This document shows, piece by piece, positions 1 to 8,518 of a DNA stretch of 64,000 bases. How positions within the stretch are numbered: the stretch's first letter is position 1; every line of letters starts with the position of its first letter. The notes under the pieces were generated by a model. It was given only the letters and a program-made list of their open reading frames with translations, did no database searches and was not told where the DNA came from. The position numbers and the translations under genes are program-made. The DNA comes from a virus, in IMG/VR virus record IMGVR_UViG_3300020195_000009, positions 222,006 to 286,005 of that record; one strand, written 5' to 3'.

Positions 1-1898
1 GGTGGAAGATCACCCGCGTCATGTTGGCGGCGGGGTGGAAGTACAAGGCCAGTGGGGATACGGCCGTCAAGGAGAGTGCAGGCGTCTCCACCGATGATCG
101 CTGGGCGATCGGTGGAATTACCAATCACGTTCAGGTTGGGGCTCAAGGCGGAACATCTCCGATCATCACGACGGGAGCGAGCGGTGTCATCACCCTCACA
201 GGCATCTCGGGCTTTGTGGCCGCATCGGTAGGTCGCTACATCAGACTCACTGGGTTCGGTGATGCCAACGACGGCCTGTTTCGCATTCTCTCGCAGGGTG
301 GTACAACGCTTACGTACTTCAACCCGAACTGCCCGGGCTCAGCAACGGGGGGTGTAAGCCAGACGTGGTCTGAGCGTCAGGGCGGAACAGCGGCAAGCTC
401 CGGTTTGTCAGGCTCGGCCCCTGCAACACCGGGACGGCAAAACATCACGGGCCTGACTGGGATGGTTCTGGCCACGTCGTTCATGCGTGGTTCGGTAGGA
501 AACCGCCTGACGATCAGTGGTGCAGCGACAGGTGCGAACAACGGTACCTTCATGATCACTCGTGTCTTGTCCGCGACTTCCGTAGAGGTCGACAACGCCG
601 CGGGGGTTGTGGACGCCAACAACGGAGCAATCCTCTGGTCCGAAGTAGACCCCCTTCAACAAGTTTTCCCTGTGGGTACTATCGGAGGCGCAACAGCAGG
701 ACAGTGGATCTGTCTCCAAGGCCCCTCAACGATCAAAGTCCCGATCGGTGCGGGTGTTCCAACCGGCACGTTCCGAAAGGGAGAGAACGTCACGCAGGCG
801 ACGTCCCTAGCTGAAGGTGAAGTCATCGGCGTCCAAGTCGATACCGGAGGAGGTCTCGGCTATCTCGTCATCATGCCCCGCCTGAACGGCATTGGAGCTG
901 GTGTTCGAGGCTGGAGTAACACTGCGGTCATCACCGGCTCTATTTCGGGAGCTACGGCCACGCCAACGGCAACACTGATCGAGTACGTGCGTGAGTGCGT
1001 TTGGACGAAAGGCGTCAACAATACTTCAGGTTACAGTGGCCACTGGTTTCAGCAGTGCGTGGATTCTGTCGGGGAGTCGGCGCAGCGTTTCTCGGTACTA
1101 GCTACGGCAGGGGCGGTCACTGCGTCTCTGATGCCGGGGTTGCCCACGGGAACGTTCCCTACCCTTGGAACCTACGCGGTACTTGGGACGGGCGGGGCCA
1201 ACGCCGCAACGACAGGAGTAAGCAACTTCTATGACGCCAACAATGGCACCGCGAATCTGGGTGTGGTCCAGATGATGTGTGCAAACTGCATTGGCACCTC
1301 CGGGATTTCCGAAGACGGTAGCTGGCTCTTGTGTCCTGGGGTGCCAGTCAACGGTGTCAACGGTTGGTTTGGGTTTCAGTACTGTGAGAATTCCGAAGAT
1401 GGTGATGTAGACCCCTACGTCACGAATCCGCAGAGCAACTCCACTTCATACGGAGGCGTCCGTACGTCTGGCGCTGTGTCTCACGGCCAGTTCAGGGCAG
1501 ATTGGTTCAATCAGTTCGCTTCCGCATCCACGCCTTGGCGTGGATACCGTCGTCGAGGAATGGCGTCAGGGGACGCTTTCCAAGAATTCGGCTGCGCGAT
1601 CCTCGGGAACGCCAGCGCTAACGTGGGTGCGAACAACCCGAACAGCCAAGAGCGAGTGGCGTGTGTTCCAACGCAGCTCACAGTGGTGAAGGATCAACTC
1701 TGGGTGATCTCGACGCAGTCCAGCCAGAAGATGCGCAAGGGAAGTCTGCGTTGGATGGTCTCGATCGCCTTCGTTACGCCTGGCGGTCTCTACGACAACG
1801 GCCGTTTTGTCGGGATCGGCTTGGGTCTGTACGGGACAGCCTTCTCTAGCTACGCGGTTGGTCCGTGGGACGGCGTAACGCCTGGCGGATACTCCTGA
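1..1898 (+). CDS. Virion/tail-fibre-like protein, paralogue A (5' end outside window)
   Basis: The reading frame is open from base 3 upstream of the first ATG (21), and the codons before that ATG (WKITRV) match the WWRLTR of the next gene, so the true start lies left of the window. It contains two beta-rich modules of the pattern GLTGx...GR/NxLTISGA..ANNGTF.IT...SATSVEV, common in phage adhesin or fibre proteins. The C-terminal part shares GDVDPYV, RRRG and KMRKGSLRWM blocks with the downstream gene, so the two arose by duplication. A structural role is inferred from composition and position; no catalytic motif is seen. Confidence 0.75.
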   Translation, partial: WKITRVMLAAGWKYKASGDTAVKESAGVSTDDRWAIGGITNHVQVGAQGGTSPIITTGASGVITLTGISGFVAASVGRYIRLTGFGDANDGLFRILSQGGTTLTYFNPNCPGSATGGVSQTWSERQGGTAASSGLSGSAPATPGRQNITGLTGMVLATSFMRGSVGNRLTISGAATGANNGTFMITRVLSATSVEVDNAAGVVDANNGAILWSEVDPLQQVFPVGTIGGATAGQWICLQGPSTIKVPIGAGVPTGTFRKGENVTQATSLAEGEVIGVQVDTGGGLGYLVIMPRLNGIGAGVRGWSNTAVITGSISGATATPTATLIEYVRECVWTKGVNNTSGYSGHWFQQCVDSVGESAQRFSVLATAGAVTASLMPGLPTGTFPTLGTYAVLGTGGANAATTGVSNFYDANNGTANLGVVQMMCANCIGTSGISEDGSWLLCPGVPVNGVNGWFGFQYCENSEDGDVDPYVTNPQSNSTSYGGVRTSGAVSHGQFRADWFNQFASASTPWRGYRRRGMASGDAFQEFGCAILGNASANVGANNPNSQERVACVPTQLTVVKDQLWVISTQSSQKMRKGSLRWMVSIAFVTPGGLYDNGRFVGIGLGLYGTAFSSYAVGPWDGVTPGGYS

Positions 1899-1913
1899 AG
1901 GAAGAAGAAGACC

Positions 1914-3650
1914 ATGCCTAACGTAACTATCCCCAACGCGTCCCTCATCTCAGGCTCTTCGGACTTCATCAGCTCGTGGTGGCGCCTCACACGTGGCCTG
2001 AAGGCCTCGGGCTGGCGGTACAAGGCCAGTTCAGACGGTGCAGCGAAGGAGACCACGGGCAACCCCTCCCTCGACAAATGGGGCGGCGGTGTTCAGGTCG
2101 GATCGCAGACGGCGACCGTGTCGTTCGTCATCGGAGCCCCGACGACGACGGCCAAAGGCGGTCGTTCGATCATCACTGGGCTGACGGGTTTCACGGCGAC
2201 GACGCCTACTGGTGGATCACCTGGGCGCTTCCTGGTGATCACTGGAGCGACAAACGCCGCGAACAACGGAACTTGGTTGATCACCAAGTTCATCTCGGCC
2301 ACTTCGGTGGAGATCGAGAACCCCGCGGCGATTGCGGAGACAACACCGGGTACGGCGACATGGACCGAGAAGTCCGCGGTCACGGACACGATGCCTGCCG
2401 CGTTCCAAGGAACGGCGGGGTCGGGAGCTTGGTGGTGTGCTGAAGGCCCTTCGACGATGAAGATCCCCATCGGAGCTGGGGTTCCCACGGGCACCTTCAT
2501 TCGAGGAGAGAACGTCGTTCAGACAACCAGCGGAGCCACTGGCGAGTTGCTCGGTGTCATGACCGATGCTGCGGGGGGCGCCGGGCATCTGGTCATCGCT
2601 CCGCGGGCAAGCGGCACAGGAGCTGCCGTTCGAGGGTGGGGCTCCGCGAACACGATCACAGGCTCAACTTCGGGCGCCACGATTGTGTCGGCAGGAACCC
2701 CTATCGAGTACGTGCGGGAGCTTGTGATCTGGAAAGGCAGTTCCACGGCCACGCACGGCCACATGTACTTCCAGTGCATCGACAGCGTGAACGAAAGTAC
2801 GCCCGCAACTACGGTCGGCCGATTCTCGCAGATGGCTACTCTCGGCGGTTGCACTGCAACGGTGGCTCCTGGTGGTGTGACAGCAGCAGCTCCTAGTGCG
2901 AACGGTTTTCCAGTCGTCGGCACCTATGTCATCTGTGGACAGGGCGGCCCTGCAACGCTTGGTACAAACCAGACCCGGCTCTTCAGTGGCTCTTCAAACA
3001 CGGACGCCTATGGTGTCTGCAACGCGATGTGCGCGAACTGCATCGAGGACGTGGGCGTCTCGCAAGACGGTAGCTACATCTTGTCGATCAGCGTGAGCGC
3101 TAGCTCCGCGTACATCGGATCGGCCTTCCAGCGCTGCGATGATGGAGAAGAGGGTGATGTAGACCCGTATGTCCACTGGCAGCAAGGCGCAGCCAACTAC
3201 GATTCGGCGCCGACGACGACAGCCAGAACGATCCGAAACGTGGAGACAGGATCTACTCCCGATACCTTCCGTTCCGGGTTTATTGCTGCGAACGCCTACA
3301 CGCCATTTCTAGGTTCGCGGCGTAGGGGCTTCCCGACACAAGATGCCTACCAAGTCTTCCAGGGAGGGTTCTTGATCTTCTCTCCGGGTACGGGCACGAT
3401 TGCTCAGAACCTCGGCACTGTAGATCGAGTAGCGACAGCTCCGGTCAACACCGCCGTGCGGGAACCTATTTGGGTTCACTCCGTGCAGTACAACCAGAAA
3501 ATGCGCAAAGGCACTTTGCGCTGGATGTTCTGGATCATGGGCGGTGTCGCCACGGACACCTACGACACCAAGAGTTATGTGCAGATGGCCACGACGATCT
3601 TCGCCACCGTTGCTGGTCCATGGGATCAGTCCACAGTTCCTACGCTCTGA
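1914..3650 (+). CDS. Virion/tail-fibre-like protein, paralogue B
   Basis: 578 aa; the ATG is preceded by a purine-rich GAAGGAAGAAG ribosome site 15 nt after the stop of paralogue A. It shares the N-terminal WRLTR...GWRYKAS block, one SATSVEIEN module and the C-terminal GDVDPYV / RRRGF / KMRKGTLRWM / AGPWD blocks with its neighbour, but middle segments differ. Glycine-, threonine- and alanine-rich with no charged domain, as in extended beta-structured virion proteins. Likely surface structural protein; exact position in the particle unknown. Confidence 0.75.
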   Translation: MPNVTIPNASLISGSSDFISSWWRLTRGLKASGWRYKASSDGAAKETTGNPSLDKWGGGVQVGSQTATVSFVIGAPTTTAKGGRSIITGLTGFTATTPTGGSPGRFLVITGATNAANNGTWLITKFISATSVEIENPAAIAETTPGTATWTEKSAVTDTMPAAFQGTAGSGAWWCAEGPSTMKIPIGAGVPTGTFIRGENVVQTTSGATGELLGVMTDAAGGAGHLVIAPRASGTGAAVRGWGSANTITGSTSGATIVSAGTPIEYVRELVIWKGSSTATHGHMYFQCIDSVNESTPATTVGRFSQMATLGGCTATVAPGGVTAAAPSANGFPVVGTYVICGQGGPATLGTNQTRLFSGSSNTDAYGVCNAMCANCIEDVGVSQDGSYILSISVSASSAYIGSAFQRCDDGEEGDVDPYVHWQQGAANYDSAPTTTARTIRNVETGSTPDTFRSGFIAANAYTPFLGSRRRGFPTQDAYQVFQGGFLIFSPGTGTIAQNLGTVDRVATAPVNTAVREPIWVHSVQYNQKMRKGTLRWMFWIMGGVATDTYDTKSYVQMATTIFATVAGPWDQSTVPTL

Positions 3651-3657
3651 TTGACCA

Positions 3658-4062
3658 ATGGCTGATCAAGGAGCTTCTCAGGCAAGGAGCAACGAGACGC
3701 TCAATCGCGCCTCCTCGTTTCAGGGGCGAGATGGGGCGGCTGCGGTCAGTCGTTCGGTAACGTCATCCGCGAACTATCTGGGTCAAGATCGACGCTCGGT
3801 GGAGTCAACCGTAGTAGCAGTCGGGTCAACTTTCGATGGTGCGGACCGCGCTGCTGCAAGACGTTCAAGTGCTGGCGTGCCTCGTGGGACAAGAGACGGT
3901 CTTGTTCGGACGTACGTGCTCCGAAGGTTCCTCGGTTGGAATGGAGGCACGCCCGTTCGTTGGGTCAGTGCTACGGACACACCCCCACAACCAGGACTCA
4001 CCAACATCACTATCGAAGACGAGGCTCTGGTGCGCTTTCCGGTAGGGGGACGGGTTCGATGA
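3658..4062 (+). CDS. Small virion-cassette protein, MADQGASQAR family copy 1
   Basis: 134 aa. It shares its start MADQGASQAR and a C-terminal block (GWNGGTPVRW, then LTNITIEDE) with the protein at 5600-5884, while the middle differs. It overlaps the next gene by ATGA (4059-4062), so translation is coupled. Position between large beta-rich virion genes suggests an adaptor, chaperone or minor structural role; no domain recognised. Confidence 0.7.
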   Translation: MADQGASQARSNETLNRASSFQGRDGAAAVSRSVTSSANYLGQDRRSVESTVVAVGSTFDGADRAAARRSSAGVPRGTRDGLVRTYVLRRFLGWNGGTPVRWVSATDTPPQPGLTNITIEDEALVRFPVGGRVR

Positions 4063-5591
4063 GGAAAGTCCTTCGCCTCCATGACTCCTTCCGTTTCGTT
4101 GCGCCGGTCATCTTCGGGGCAAGGCCGAGCCCGACCGCGAACAATGGTCTCCGTCCCATCACGGTGCTTGGGAAGAACTTCGTCAACGCGCCGGTCGTTA
4201 CGGTGTCTGGGGTTCCCGCTACGAGTGTGTGGCGTTTGTCAGACTCCTTGCTCACGTGCTTGCCCCCGGCTGGTGCGGTGGGGGTGAAGAATCTGGTTGT
4301 CACGAATCCCGATGGGCAGCACAGCGGCACGAGCGGCAACGGTCTCCTTGAATTTGTTTTGTGGCCGCACATCACCTCGATCACGCCCAATACAGGCACT
4401 GCCGATGGTGGCACAGCGATCACCAATCTCGCTGGGTCAGGGTTCGTTAGTGGTTGCACGGTTACGATCGGTGGTGCGCCTGCGCCCAGCGTCGTTTTCG
4501 TTTCGTCTTCCCAGCTGACGTGCGTGACTCCGTTACGCACGATAGGAGCGAAGGATGTAGTCGTAACGAATCCGGACGGGTCGACGTCAGGTACGGCAGG
4601 GAACGGGTTGTTCACGTACACGTTGCCGTTCGATCCGACGACTCTAGTGTTGTCGTCTTACCAGCGAGACTACACGGATGCCGATGCGAGTAGCCTTACT
4701 TGGCTAGGTACTGCCAGCGCAGGAATCAGTGCTCAGCACAAAGAAGGCCAGCTCTCCGCTATGCCGCTCGCAACGGCTCCGTTGAATGGTTTCAAGGGGG
4801 CTGGATACACGCGAGCGTCAGGAAGGAATACGGCGACAAGGAGAGTGTCTGATAACGGGGCTGTCCTGATGGATCCTACGCTGGTCACAAATACAGCATA
4901 CACCGCCTCATTTTTCCTGGATCTCATGGAGGCGAGAAAAGGGAATGCGACGATCTACCTCAACTCCAGCGTGTTCCAAGCGGATGCGCACTGGGGGTGG
5001 ATGTTCAAGTCCACGGCGTCACTTACGACGCAGGTTGCCATCACGATCACTGCGAGCACGCGGACAATCGATCGCGCGAATGGCAGTTGGATTACAGACG
5101 GCTTTGTAACAGGCCAGACGGTCTACATTCGACGGTCAGTTTTCAACGATGGTTTCGTCTCAACGACACTGCTTAGTGTTTCCGCCCTTACGCTCACTTT
5201 CAACGTTGGAAGTAACCTCGTTGATGAGGTCAGCCTCTTTAGCGATGACATCGCGATCTCCGCGGGTCCTTACGCCTTCATGGTGTTCAATTACACCGGG
5301 TCGTTCCCCTTCGTTGAGGTGGTCACAACTCCAGGACTTCATTGGTACTACGTGCGGCGTACAGCTTCTGGCACCATCCAGATTGATATCGACGGAGTAG
5401 CAGGAACGCCGACTGCTCTTGTAGATCACATCGGTGCCAGCGGCATTGGAGCCCAAACAAACACAAGCTATGGAGGTGCTCAGTGTTCGTTCGTGCTGTA
5501 TGAGCGCTTCACTGCGCTTGTCTCTCAGTCCACGACGGAGCGAACCGACTACAAGCGGTACCTGAACGCCAAGTACGGCACGGCCTACTGA
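4059..5591 (+). CDS. Virion protein with two IPT/TIG domains
   Basis: 510 aa from the ATG that overlaps the previous stop. An upstream in-frame TTG at 3936 is possible but lies inside the previous gene. Two tandem immunoglobulin-like IPT/TIG repeats are visible at about residues 20-190, each ending in VVTNPDG followed by SGT..GNGL. The C-terminal third contains a lectin/LamG-like pattern (LHWYYVRRTASGTIQIDIDG). Such proteins usually decorate tails or baseplates and bind carbohydrates; that role is inferred from domain type and location. Confidence 0.75.
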   Translation: MRKVLRLHDSFRFVAPVIFGARPSPTANNGLRPITVLGKNFVNAPVVTVSGVPATSVWRLSDSLLTCLPPAGAVGVKNLVVTNPDGQHSGTSGNGLLEFVLWPHITSITPNTGTADGGTAITNLAGSGFVSGCTVTIGGAPAPSVVFVSSSQLTCVTPLRTIGAKDVVVTNPDGSTSGTAGNGLFTYTLPFDPTTLVLSSYQRDYTDADASSLTWLGTASAGISAQHKEGQLSAMPLATAPLNGFKGAGYTRASGRNTATRRVSDNGAVLMDPTLVTNTAYTASFFLDLMEARKGNATIYLNSSVFQADAHWGWMFKSTASLTTQVAITITASTRTIDRANGSWITDGFVTGQTVYIRRSVFNDGFVSTTLLSVSALTLTFNVGSNLVDEVSLFSDDIAISAGPYAFMVFNYTGSFPFVEVVTTPGLHWYYVRRTASGTIQIDIDGVAGTPTALVDHIGASGIGAQTNTSYGGAQCSFVLYERFTALVSQSTTERTDYKRYLNAKYGTAY

Positions 5592-5599
5592 GATGAACC

Positions 5600-5884
5600 A
5601 TGGCTGATCAAGGAGCGTCACAAGCAAGAGGGATCTCCGTACCGACTTCGAGCACAGCTACGTTTAGTGGTCACAACCACGCCGCAGCTGCTAAGCAGGC
5701 GCCGTTCGTGCGAGCAGGAATACTAGATGGACTAGATCACAAGCAGTTGCCACTAGTGAGCTTCAAGCTCCTGGGGTGGGACGGTGCAACGCCTGTTCGG
5801 TGGATCTCCCGTAGCTACGTTTCAGCCAGAGACAACCTCACGAACATCACGGTCGAAGACGAGTGGGAAGTCGCAGACGAGTGA
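5600..5884 (+). CDS. Small virion-cassette protein, MADQGASQAR family copy 2
   Basis: 94 aa paralogue of 3658-4062: same first ten residues and the same C-terminal pattern GWDGATPVRW...LTNITVEDE. It follows the IPT/TIG gene by 8 nt, so the large-gene plus MADQGASQAR arrangement occurs twice. No enzymatic motif. Confidence 0.7.
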   Translation: MADQGASQARGISVPTSSTATFSGHNHAAAAKQAPFVRAGILDGLDHKQLPLVSFKLLGWDGATPVRWISRSYVSARDNLTNITVEDEWEVADE

Positions 5885-5908
5885 CTTGACGCCAAACCGG
5901 AGACATCC

Positions 5909-6106
5909 ATGACGCTCACTGAACGCAACCATATCGAGGCGCTGTTTCACATCCCCTCGAACAACATCATTGATCTGACCACCCAGCAGGACATCAACGA
6001 TCCCGACGTGTGGACCGGCTACGTTCGCATCTGGCCGGATAGCCCCGTGTTTGATGAGTTCACGGCTCTCGAAGGGTCTGGCCTCACACTCAAGCCAGGT
6101 CCGTAG
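5909..6106 (+). CDS. Hypothetical protein of the virion cluster
   Basis: 65 aa beginning MTLTERNHIEALFHIPSNN, ATG preceded by GGAGACATCC. It is the last intact gene of the left virion cluster and ends in TAG, which matters because amber-reading tRNAs are encoded at 17.9 and 19.1 kb. No domain recognised. Confidence 0.6.
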   Translation: MTLTERNHIEALFHIPSNNIIDLTTQQDINDPDVWTGYVRIWPDSPVFDEFTALEGSGLTLKPGP

Positions 6107-6113
6107 TCCTAAA

Positions 6114-6657
6114 ATGAAATTAGACGCAAACCAGGTCTACCCAGGGATCTGGCAAGGCTCAATCCCACCCGAAGGCTACACCCTCCACAAGTTTGGGTTT
6201 CGTGGGCTCGTCCTTTGCGCTCAAGAACACCAACCCAAGACTGAGCGGTTCCCAGGGATCAACGTCATCCACTCCCCCAACGATGACGACTTCACCCGGC
6301 TCCCAACTAGGGAAGAACTACAGATGGCCCTCCAGAGCGCCAGGAAGGTCGCTGCAATGGTCTCGGGGGGGTGAGTCTGTCCTTGTGACCTGCCGGATGG
6401 GAAAGAACCGCTCAGGGCTTGTCAGCGCCTTGGCGCTTCATCTCCTGACCGGCCAAGAGGGGTTGGCTTGTATCCAGCACATCCAAAGTCGACGTAAAGG
6501 CGCCCTTCGGAACTCTGGGTTCAACCAGTGCCTTGTGAAGCTGCAATCAGTCAGCGCGGGGGGTCTCACTGGCAAAGACGTAAGCCGACCCATCCCACTT
6601 GTAGGTGCGAGTAATCGAACCCGCAGGGCCCCCAGCCGAGCCCCTCAGCACGACTGA
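6114..6657 (+). pseudogene. Dual-specificity/tyrosine phosphatase-like gene with frameshift in a G7 run
   Basis: The N-terminal part (from ATG 6114) stops at TGA 6372, just after seven consecutive G (6365-6371). The next frame continues with GESVLVTCRMGKNRSG, the phosphatase P-loop CX5R (C-R-M-G-K-N-R), and an all-helical tail. Removing one G restores one phosphatase of about 100-180 aa. Either a sequencing error, a real lesion, or programmed frameshifting at the G run. The shifted frame then runs into the antisense gene 6547-6921, so the true end is unclear. Substrate unknown. Confidence 0.65.
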
Positions 6658-6921
6658 CACCTTGAGAATTGACGACGTGGATATCGTGACTCGACCCTCA
6701 CCCGTCCAAACCACCTGCTTTTTCTGGTCCTTCGACACCCGGTAAGCCGTCACATCCGGGGAATAACAAGCACAATCAGGGTCCTCAACCGTGTGGATAC
6801 AGTTGGGGCCAACAAGGGCGTCCCCCACATCACACACGGACTTGGGCTCTGCGGCAGCAAGGCCTGAAACCGAGAGGGTAGCAACCGCGACGAGTCCAGC
6901 GAGGATGTTTCGGAGGCCCAT
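6547..6921 (-). CDS. Secreted or periplasmic small protein
   Basis: 124 aa with a clear signal peptide: MGLRNILAGLVAVATLSVSG followed by LAAAEP, with likely cleavage after AAA. The mature part has five cysteines (CDVG, NCIH, DCACY), suggesting disulfides, then a beta-rich segment. Expressed from its own leaderless-type promoter at 6929-6957. Could act in superinfection exclusion or envelope modification; no family recognised. Confidence 0.7.
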   Translation of the reverse strand: MGLRNILAGLVAVATLSVSGLAAAEPKSVCDVGDALVGPNCIHTVEDPDCACYSPDVTAYRVSKDQKKQVVWTGEGRVTISTSSILKVSVVLRGSAGGPAGSITRTYKWDGSAYVFASETPRAD

Positions 6922-6928
6922 GTATCTA

Positions 6929-6957
6929 GGACACCCGAAAGTGGGTCTGATTCAACC
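6929..6957 (-). promoter_or_regulatory. Phage promoter (TTGAATC/GTGTCC)
   Basis: Boxes TTGAATC at 6949-6955 and GTGTCC at 6929-6934 with a 14-nt spacer. The ATG of the secreted protein starts 7 nt beyond the second box. Confidence 0.75.
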
Positions 6958-6968
6958 AAAATAGACAA

Positions 6969-7268
6969 CTAGGGCTTCTTTTCGAGAGGCCGCTCTGTAG
7001 GTGTAGGGGCACCCTTGTAGAGCCCTGCGCCGGGGGGCAGTCTCTTTTTGATAGCCGGGGGCGGATCACTCTTCACACGATCGATAAACGCCTTCGTAAC
7101 TTCGAGGATCTGCCTAGCCTCCTCGGTGACCGCCTGAATTTGACCCGACTCACGCCGGAAGAGTTTCGGAGCCGTATCGCTCACGGCGTTTGGTTTGACC
7201 TCTTCAGTCCCACCTTCTTGAATTTGGTCAGGTTTGAGCATAAAGAGCCTCGGTGCTGTTCCGCCCAT
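6969..7268 (-). CDS. Hypothetical protein
   Basis: 99 aa, ATG at 7268 preceded by a strong AAGGAGGAGC ribosome site. It has two imperfect repeats of the pattern TAPRLF/TAPKLF followed by DQIQ/GQIQ, and a proline/lysine-rich C-terminus. Hydrophilic, no membrane segment. Function unknown. Confidence 0.6.
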   Translation of the reverse strand: MGGTAPRLFMLKPDQIQEGGTEEVKPNAVSDTAPKLFRRESGQIQAVTEEARQILEVTKAFIDRVKSDPPPAIKKRLPPGAGLYKGAPTPTERPLEKKP

Positions 7269-7322
7269 GGTGCTCCTCCTTACCTAACAGGATCGTTCGA
7301 TAAGTCAAAATGAGGGCACCTT

Positions 7323-7838
7323 TCAACGGGATGGTTTGATCAAACCTAGCGCAGATTGAAGCCCTTGAAGCAAACCCCGAACCTCAGCCATTGTATTTTT
7401 GACCTGAGCAATCTCCTCGGCTCGCTGACGGTCCGCCTGCTCAAAGTCCTCTTCGGGGACACACCTCTTGATCTTGCTTTCAAGCCTTTCGTGGCACTCC
7501 TCGATGTCTTTGAACTGACCCTCCAGCTTACGAAGGCGCTCTTCAAAACCAACGCTCTCCAAGTTGGTGAACGAGCCGGGTCTCCGACGTGGCCAGCTCT
7601 CATCCCCCTGCTGTTCTCGCTGGTAGTGCTCACGAACACTCTTGAGCCCCTCCTCCATGAGGTGAATGGAGTACACGAGGCCTGTCTTGCTATCGATTGA
7701 GCCGATCTTCTTCTCCAGCTCTTCCACTCGCTTTTTGATATCGCGGAAAAAGGCGAGGATCGTAGAAAGAGCCGTACCGCCACCTGAGATGACCGCAGGT
7801 ACAACACTCTCTAGGAGGTGGTCGAGAGAGAAAGCCAT
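7323..7838 (-). CDS. Coiled-coil protein with short hydrophobic N-terminus
   Basis: 171 aa. Residues 8-29 are hydrophobic (LLESVVPAVISGGGTALSTI), then a long heptad-rich region (VEELEKKIG..., LRKLEGQFKDIEE, VKNTMAEVRGLLQGL). A membrane-anchored or self-assembling coiled coil is likely, resembling the layout of holin-associated or spanin-like proteins, but no family signature allows that call. Confidence 0.6.
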   Translation of the reverse strand: MAFSLDHLLESVVPAVISGGGTALSTILAFFRDIKKRVEELEKKIGSIDSKTGLVYSIHLMEEGLKSVREHYQREQQGDESWPRRRPGSFTNLESVGFEERLRKLEGQFKDIEECHERLESKIKRCVPEEDFEQADRQRAEEIAQVKNTMAEVRGLLQGLQSALGLIKPSR

Positions 7839-7941
7839 GATCCTCCGGTTGGACCTTCCAGAAGGCCTAATCTAGCCAAACCATAAGGCAAAAACCGTGG
7901 TAGGTGAGAAGGGGCCCTTGTCTAAAGGTAACCCATAAATT

Positions 7942-7979
7942 GAAAAAGGCCGGCAGGAGTTTTGAACCCCTGCCGGCCT
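7942..7979 (-). terminator. Intrinsic terminator
   Basis: Perfect 11-bp stem (7947-7957 with 7969-7979) and an 11-nt loop; on the minus strand the stem is followed by TTTTT. It sits downstream of the minus-strand fragment at 8002. Confidence 0.75.
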
Positions 7980-8001
7980 CTTGACGTGTTGGAAGGTCTA
8001 C

Positions 8002-8499
8002 TTACAGTTCGACCTTCTCGATTACATCGACCCAGTGGTCCTTCGTGGCACCCTTGGTGAAGGCCGACACAACCTCGAACACGGTGTCCGAGAAACCACC
8101 CACGTTGAGAATGTTACCGTCCTGATCAGGGACCTGAACGGTACTGTGTGGCGTCAAGTCGATGCAGACCAACTTGGCGTTGGGGCAGCGGCGCTTGAGG
8201 ATGAGCCACTGCTCCATCATCGCCGTTCCACGACCCCCGGCCCCAATAGGGTGCGCCCAGGACTCGTAGTCGGAGACGAAAACCACGAGGTCTACATGAG
8301 CCCGCTCCGCATTGAGAGCCCGGAGCGGCGCATCGCAGTTCGTGGCCCCACCCCGGAACGAAGCGAGCCTCGTAGGCCTCCACACGAGCCGGCAGGTTGC
8401 CTTCGATCGGGAAGACCTCCTCCCCGAACTTCGCCGCCGTCTTCCCAATGAGGTAGGCGTGAAGAGCCGAACGAACCTTGGTCTTGAGGTTGGGGGTTA
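8002..8499 (-). pseudogene. Ro60 (TROVE)-type vWA domain remnant, truncated and frameshifted
   Basis: The C-terminal part matches the Ro60 vWA region: RGGATNCDAPLRAL, then VDLVVFVSDYESWAH, AKLVCIDLTP and VGGFSDTVFEVVSAF. The preceding residues (KTKVRSALHAYL...VEAYEARF) are in another frame, with the break beside a GGGGTGGGG run near 8353. There is no start codon, no DxSGS MIDAS segment and no TROVE ring. Intact Ro60 is about 500 aa and binds Y RNA. This copy is very probably non-functional or mis-assembled. Confidence 0.6.
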
Positions 8500-8518
8500 G
8501 TTACATCATAAGGACGAA

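Noticed and set aside
7942-7979. T-arm-like hairpin (TTCAAAA loop) as part of a Y RNA next to the Ro60 remnant
   Set aside because: The stem is uninterrupted and followed by T5, which fits a terminator better; no D-arm-like partner was found.
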